Assembly (NCBI GenBank): GCA_050011895.1
Contig: JBEKIF010000017.1
Location: forward strand, 25,239 to 89,238
Length of the DNA: 64,000 nt
Source of the DNA: DATBGO01 sp050011895
GTDB taxonomy: Bacteria > Actinomycetota > Actinomycetes > Streptosporangiales > Streptosporangiaceae
Direction: 5' to 3'
Shown here: positions 61,347 through 64,000 of the stretch, one piece after another
Position numbering within the stretch: position 1 is the first letter of the stretch
Layout of the letters: each line of letters starts with the position of its first letter
The notes under the pieces: model-generated
Databases searched by the model: none
What the model was told of the DNA's origin: nothing
What the model saw: only the letters and a program-made list of their open reading frames with translations
Program-made: the position numbers and the translations under genes

Positions 61347-62180
61347 ATGCAGCCAGAGTTTCCGGGCACTGAGGGCAGCCCGGCGCCGGCCGACGAGGCA
61401 GCGGAGCGCGCCGGGCTCGTTGGCGCGGCCGGGCCAGGTTCCGGTGGCTGGCGGATCGGCCTGATTCTTCTCGCGCTCGTGCTGGGGCTGAGCGGCTTGG
61501 CGGTATCGGCCGCCGGCGTTGCCAGCCAGCTGCTGCCGCGCAGGTTCAGCGTTGTCCAGCAGCAGCGGATCATTAACTGGCAGACGGCGGGGCGCTGGCG
61601 GGTCAGGTCGGCCGGGCAGATCTTTCCTGCGACCGTCACCTATCAGCTGCCCGGTTACTCGCTCGCGTCAGGTTCCGGGCTGAACCTGACCGCTCGGCGG
61701 ATCGGTATCGCGAGGCAGTCGAGCTGCGGCGCTGCGACCGACCCGGCAGCGGCGCGGGTGCTTGACCGGCGGGGCTGTGTCGCATTGCTCAGGGCCACCT
61801 ACATCGACTCCACCGGGGCCCTCGTCGTCACGATCGGGGTGGCGGTGCTGCCGAGCGCGGCGGCGGCCGGGGCTGTCGCCGGTGAGCTGCCGCACGGCGG
61901 GCAGCCGGGCGAAGGAGTACGCGCCGTAGCCTTCCCTGACACTCTCGCGTCGTCATTCGGCGACCGCCAGCGCCAGCTGTCCTGGGCGGTGAACGACGGC
62001 CCGTACCTGATCATGTCGGCCGCCGGCTACGCTGACGGGCGGCCGCGTGTCCCGCTGTCATCGGACAGCTACGCGGCGCAGGAGATGACCAGCGTGGCTG
62101 ACGGCGTTGCCGAGGAAGTCGCGATGCCGCTTGGCGCCCCGCCTGCCCCGCCCAGGTGCCCTGGAGCACCCGGATGCTGA
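61347..62180 (+). CDS. membrane-anchored protein of unknown function
   Basis: A 277-residue protein with one membrane helix (about 37-60) after an Ala/Glu-rich cytoplasmic N-terminus, then a roughly 200-residue extracytoplasmic domain with two Cys (CGAATDPAAARVLDRRGC) that could pair. No known family comes to mind. It overlaps the mycosin-like protease gene by 7 bp, so the two are translationally coupled and may form a complex or substrate pair. GTG 61341 is an alternative start two codons earlier. Confidence 0.72.
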   Translation: MQPEFPGTEGSPAPADEAAERAGLVGAAGPGSGGWRIGLILLALVLGLSGLAVSAAGVASQLLPRRFSVVQQQRIINWQTAGRWRVRSAGQIFPATVTYQLPGYSLASGSGLNLTARRIGIARQSSCGAATDPAAARVLDRRGCVALLRATYIDSTGALVVTIGVAVLPSAAAAGAVAGELPHGGQPGEGVRAVAFPDTLASSFGDRQRQLSWAVNDGPYLIMSAAGYADGRPRVPLSSDSYAAQEMTSVADGVAEEVAMPLGAPPAPPRCPGAPGC

Positions 62181-63538
62181 ACATGACAGCGGCCAGCGTG
62201 CGCGCCCGGGCCGCGGGCCTGCTCGTGGTGCTCGCCGCGGCTGTGCTGGCCGCGACGATCTCGGCCGGCCCGGCCCGCGCGGACGGCGTCCGCGATGCCC
62301 AGCAGTGGGTCCTCGACGCGGTGCAGGCACCGGCCGCGTGGCAGGTGACGAAAGGGCAGGGCGTGACCGTCGCCGTCATCGACAGCGGGGTCAATCCAGC
62401 CGTGTCCGACCTGGTCGGATCGGTGACGTCGGGCCCCGACCTGACCGGCGTGGGTACCTCACCCGACAACCCCAACTGGGGCATGCACGGCACCTGGATG
62501 GCTTCGCTCATCGCGGGACACGGTGACGACGGCGGTGGCAGCGGGATCATCGGCATCGCACCGGAGGCGCACGTGCTGTCGATCCGGGTCATCACCGACC
62601 GGCAGGATCCGGGCTATGCGCGATACCAGCGCGAGCCACAGGGACGGGTACAGCGAGAGCTTGCGCGGGCCATCACCTACGCGGTGTCCCACGGTGCTGG
62701 CGTGATCAGTATGTCGCTTGGCTACGGCAGGCCCAGCGAGGCGGTCAGGCAGGCGCTCCAGGAGGCCTTCAATCACAACGTGGTCGTGGTGGCGTCCTCC
62801 GGCAACTCGGGAGACTCCGCGGCCGCCAGCCGGAATGCCCCGTACTCGTTCCCTGCCGACTATCCCGGCGTCCTCGGGGTGGCCGCCGTCGGCCAGAATG
62901 GCGCGTCGGCCGGGTTCTCGAGCGACAACCTTTCCGTGCAGGTCGCGGCCCCTGGGGTGCAGGTGCCCGCGCAGGGCAGGGATAACAAGTACTGGCTGGT
63001 GAGCGGGACCAGCCCGGCGTGCGCACTGGCGGCGGGAGTGGTGGCCCTGATCAGGTCCAGGTACCCGGCCTTGCCGCCGCCGCTGGTCAGGAAGGCTCTC
63101 ACCACCACGGCCAGCCACCGCCCGGCGGGCGGCTATGACGATCAGGTCGGGTTCGGCACGGTGGATGCCGCCGCGGCGCTGGCCGCGGCCGGGCAGCTCG
63201 CTGCCAGTGCCCGCCTGAGTGACCTGCTGCCGAGGCGGAGCGTTCTTCCGGGCAGCTACTTCGGCGGCGGGCCTGCGGCGGTTCCGCCCGTCCCTGTCGG
63301 CCCGCGGGGCAAGCAGCAGCTGGTGCTGTACTGCGTGCTCGGCCTGGCCTGCCTGGCGGTGGTCGTCACGGCGACGAGCCGGCTTGTCCTTAGGCGGCGG
63401 CAGCCGGCTGGCGAAAGGTACCCGCCGGACTGGCCCGCAGGGCCTGCCCGCGATGCGCCGAACGGCCTGTCGGCCGGGTCCGCCGGGCGCCACGCGGCGG
63501 CGCCGCAGCGGCCGGGCGCGGCCTCGCCACGCGAATGA
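62174..63538 (+). CDS. mycosin-like S8 (subtilisin) membrane serine protease
   Basis: A 454-residue subtilase: signal peptide (about 10-36, ending AGPARA), catalytic Asp70 (VAVIDSGV), His105 (MHGTWMAS), Asn in the SSGNSGD oxyanion region, and Ser280 (SGTSPACALAAG). A C-terminal membrane helix (about 378-398) then a basic tail anchors it with the catalytic domain outside. Mycosins serve type VII secretion, but no ESX genes lie in the window. ATG 62174 follows GGAG; GTG 62156 is possible. It overlaps the alkyltransferase-like gene by 4 bp. Confidence 0.92.
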   Translation: MLNMTAASVRARAAGLLVVLAAAVLAATISAGPARADGVRDAQQWVLDAVQAPAAWQVTKGQGVTVAVIDSGVNPAVSDLVGSVTSGPDLTGVGTSPDNPNWGMHGTWMASLIAGHGDDGGGSGIIGIAPEAHVLSIRVITDRQDPGYARYQREPQGRVQRELARAITYAVSHGAGVISMSLGYGRPSEAVRQALQEAFNHNVVVVASSGNSGDSAAASRNAPYSFPADYPGVLGVAAVGQNGASAGFSSDNLSVQVAAPGVQVPAQGRDNKYWLVSGTSPACALAAGVVALIRSRYPALPPPLVRKALTTTASHRPAGGYDDQVGFGTVDAAAALAAAGQLAASARLSDLLPRRSVLPGSYFGGGPAAVPPVPVGPRGKQQLVLYCVLGLACLAVVVTATSRLVLRRRQPAGERYPPDWPAGPARDAPNGLSAGSAGRHAAAPQRPGAASPRE

Positions 63539-63891
63539 GCACGCGAATGACCACGCGACGCACCGAGGCTGGCCGCCCGGCGCTGGGCGATTTCACCAGC
63601 CGCGTCCTCGACCTCGCGGAGTCGATACCCGGGGGCCGGGTGATGTCCTACGGCGACATCGCCGAGTACCTGGGCCAGGGCGGCCCGCGCCAGGTCGGCC
63701 GCGTGCTGGCGCTGTGGGGCGGCGGCGTGGCGTGGTGGCGGGTCATCCATGCCGATGGCTCGCTGCTGGCCGGGCACGAGCAGGCCGCGCTCAGCCATTA
63801 CCTGGCCGAGGGCACGCCACTGCGGCTGGCGCCGGACGGCAAGCCCGGCCGCGTCGATATGCGAAGGGCCCGCTGGAACGGCGTGGCCTGA
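63535..63891 (+). CDS. alkyltransferase-like protein (MGMT C-domain without the alkyl-acceptor Cys)
   Basis: A 118-residue MGMT-fold protein: GDFTSRVLDLAESIPGGRV, MSYGDIAEYLG and PRQVGRVLA, followed by VAWWRVIHADG where true methyltransferases have the PCHR cysteine. The Cys is replaced by Trp, as in alkyltransferase-like proteins that recognise O6-alkylguanine and hand it to nucleotide excision repair. It corresponds to Rv3204 by type. Start ATG overlaps the protease stop by 4 bp. Confidence 0.88.
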   Translation: MSTRMTTRRTEAGRPALGDFTSRVLDLAESIPGGRVMSYGDIAEYLGQGGPRQVGRVLALWGGGVAWWRVIHADGSLLAGHEQAALSHYLAEGTPLRLAPDGKPGRVDMRRARWNGVA

Positions 63892-64000
63892 CCGGCTCGA
63901 GAATGTCGGCATCCTCTGCTGGAATGCGGTACTGGCATGACATGCAGCCGGTTACGCCGCTGGTCACAGTGCTGCGGCCAGGACGCGGGAGCCAAACCCG

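Noticed and set aside
63903..64000. ATG-started frame running off the right edge
   Set aside because: Only 32 codons are visible, with no good Shine-Dalgarno. It could be the start of the next gene but cannot be supported.

Overview
The window is 64 kb of very GC-rich DNA from an actinobacterium. Marker genes include three F420 biosynthesis proteins, WhiB2 and WhiB7, mycoredoxin (implying mycothiol), the MtrA-MtrB-LpqB module and a UPF0182 protein. I cannot name the species. Gene content and order resemble deep actinobacterial lineages such as Streptosporangiales, and two long stretches match, from memory, the neighbourhoods Rv3193c-Rv3198A and Rv3240c-Rv3264c of Mycobacterium tuberculosis. 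Those comparisons are recollection, not a search.

Layout. 1-3.2 kb: the tail of what looks like an integrated conjugative element (cut-off membrane protein, TcpC-like protein, lytic transglycosylase/NlpC hydrolase). 3.5-9.3 kb: an acyl-CoA dehydrogenase facing a tight reverse-strand operon of mycoredoxin, ANTAR RNA-binding regulator, cyanophycinase and cyanophycin synthetase. 9.4-23.3 kb: uvrD2, a whiB7 locus with a probable leader attenuator, an ABC1-family kinase, a ThiF-like gene with a decayed copy of its own 3' end, a DUF2342 zincin, an epimerase, MoaE, a PDZ/Lon-type protease and a UPF0182 membrane protein. 23.5-32.3 kb: glycosyltransferase, sugar nucleotidyltransferase, AlkA-like glycosylase, fbiC and, convergent to it, fbiA-fbiB; between them lie five 53-bp repeats and an AT-rich inverted repeat. 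32.5-42.4 kb: whiB2, a giant glycosyltransferase with its DUF5719 partner, a zincin-like protein, DUF3499, phosphomannomutase, Trm112 and a cation transporter. 42.4-53.1 kb: MerR regulator, canonical SAH hydrolase, a divergent SAH hydrolase paralogue, MtnA, MtrA-MtrB-LpqB and the ribosome hibernation factor. 53.3-64 kb: orphan response regulator, YcaQ-type glycosylase, small membrane protein, SecA, Rv3235-family protein, MoeZ, a membrane protein with a mycosin-like protease, and an alkyltransferase-like protein.

How the genes fit together. Most are conserved housekeeping genes: mannose activation and glycan export (mutase, nucleotidyltransferase, glycosyltransferases), F420 assembly, the methyl and methionine cycles (SAH hydrolases, MtnA), envelope signalling (MtrAB-LpqB) and secretion (SecA). 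The most interesting parts are the ANTAR-linked cyanophycin operon, the whiB7 leader, the divergent SAH hydrolase with changed catalytic positions, the ThiF tail duplication, and the AT-rich inverted repeat after fbiC. Short in-frame or intergenic tandem repeats, with units of 14 to 114 bp, recur across the window. No rRNA, tRNA, CRISPR array or intact insertion sequence was seen.
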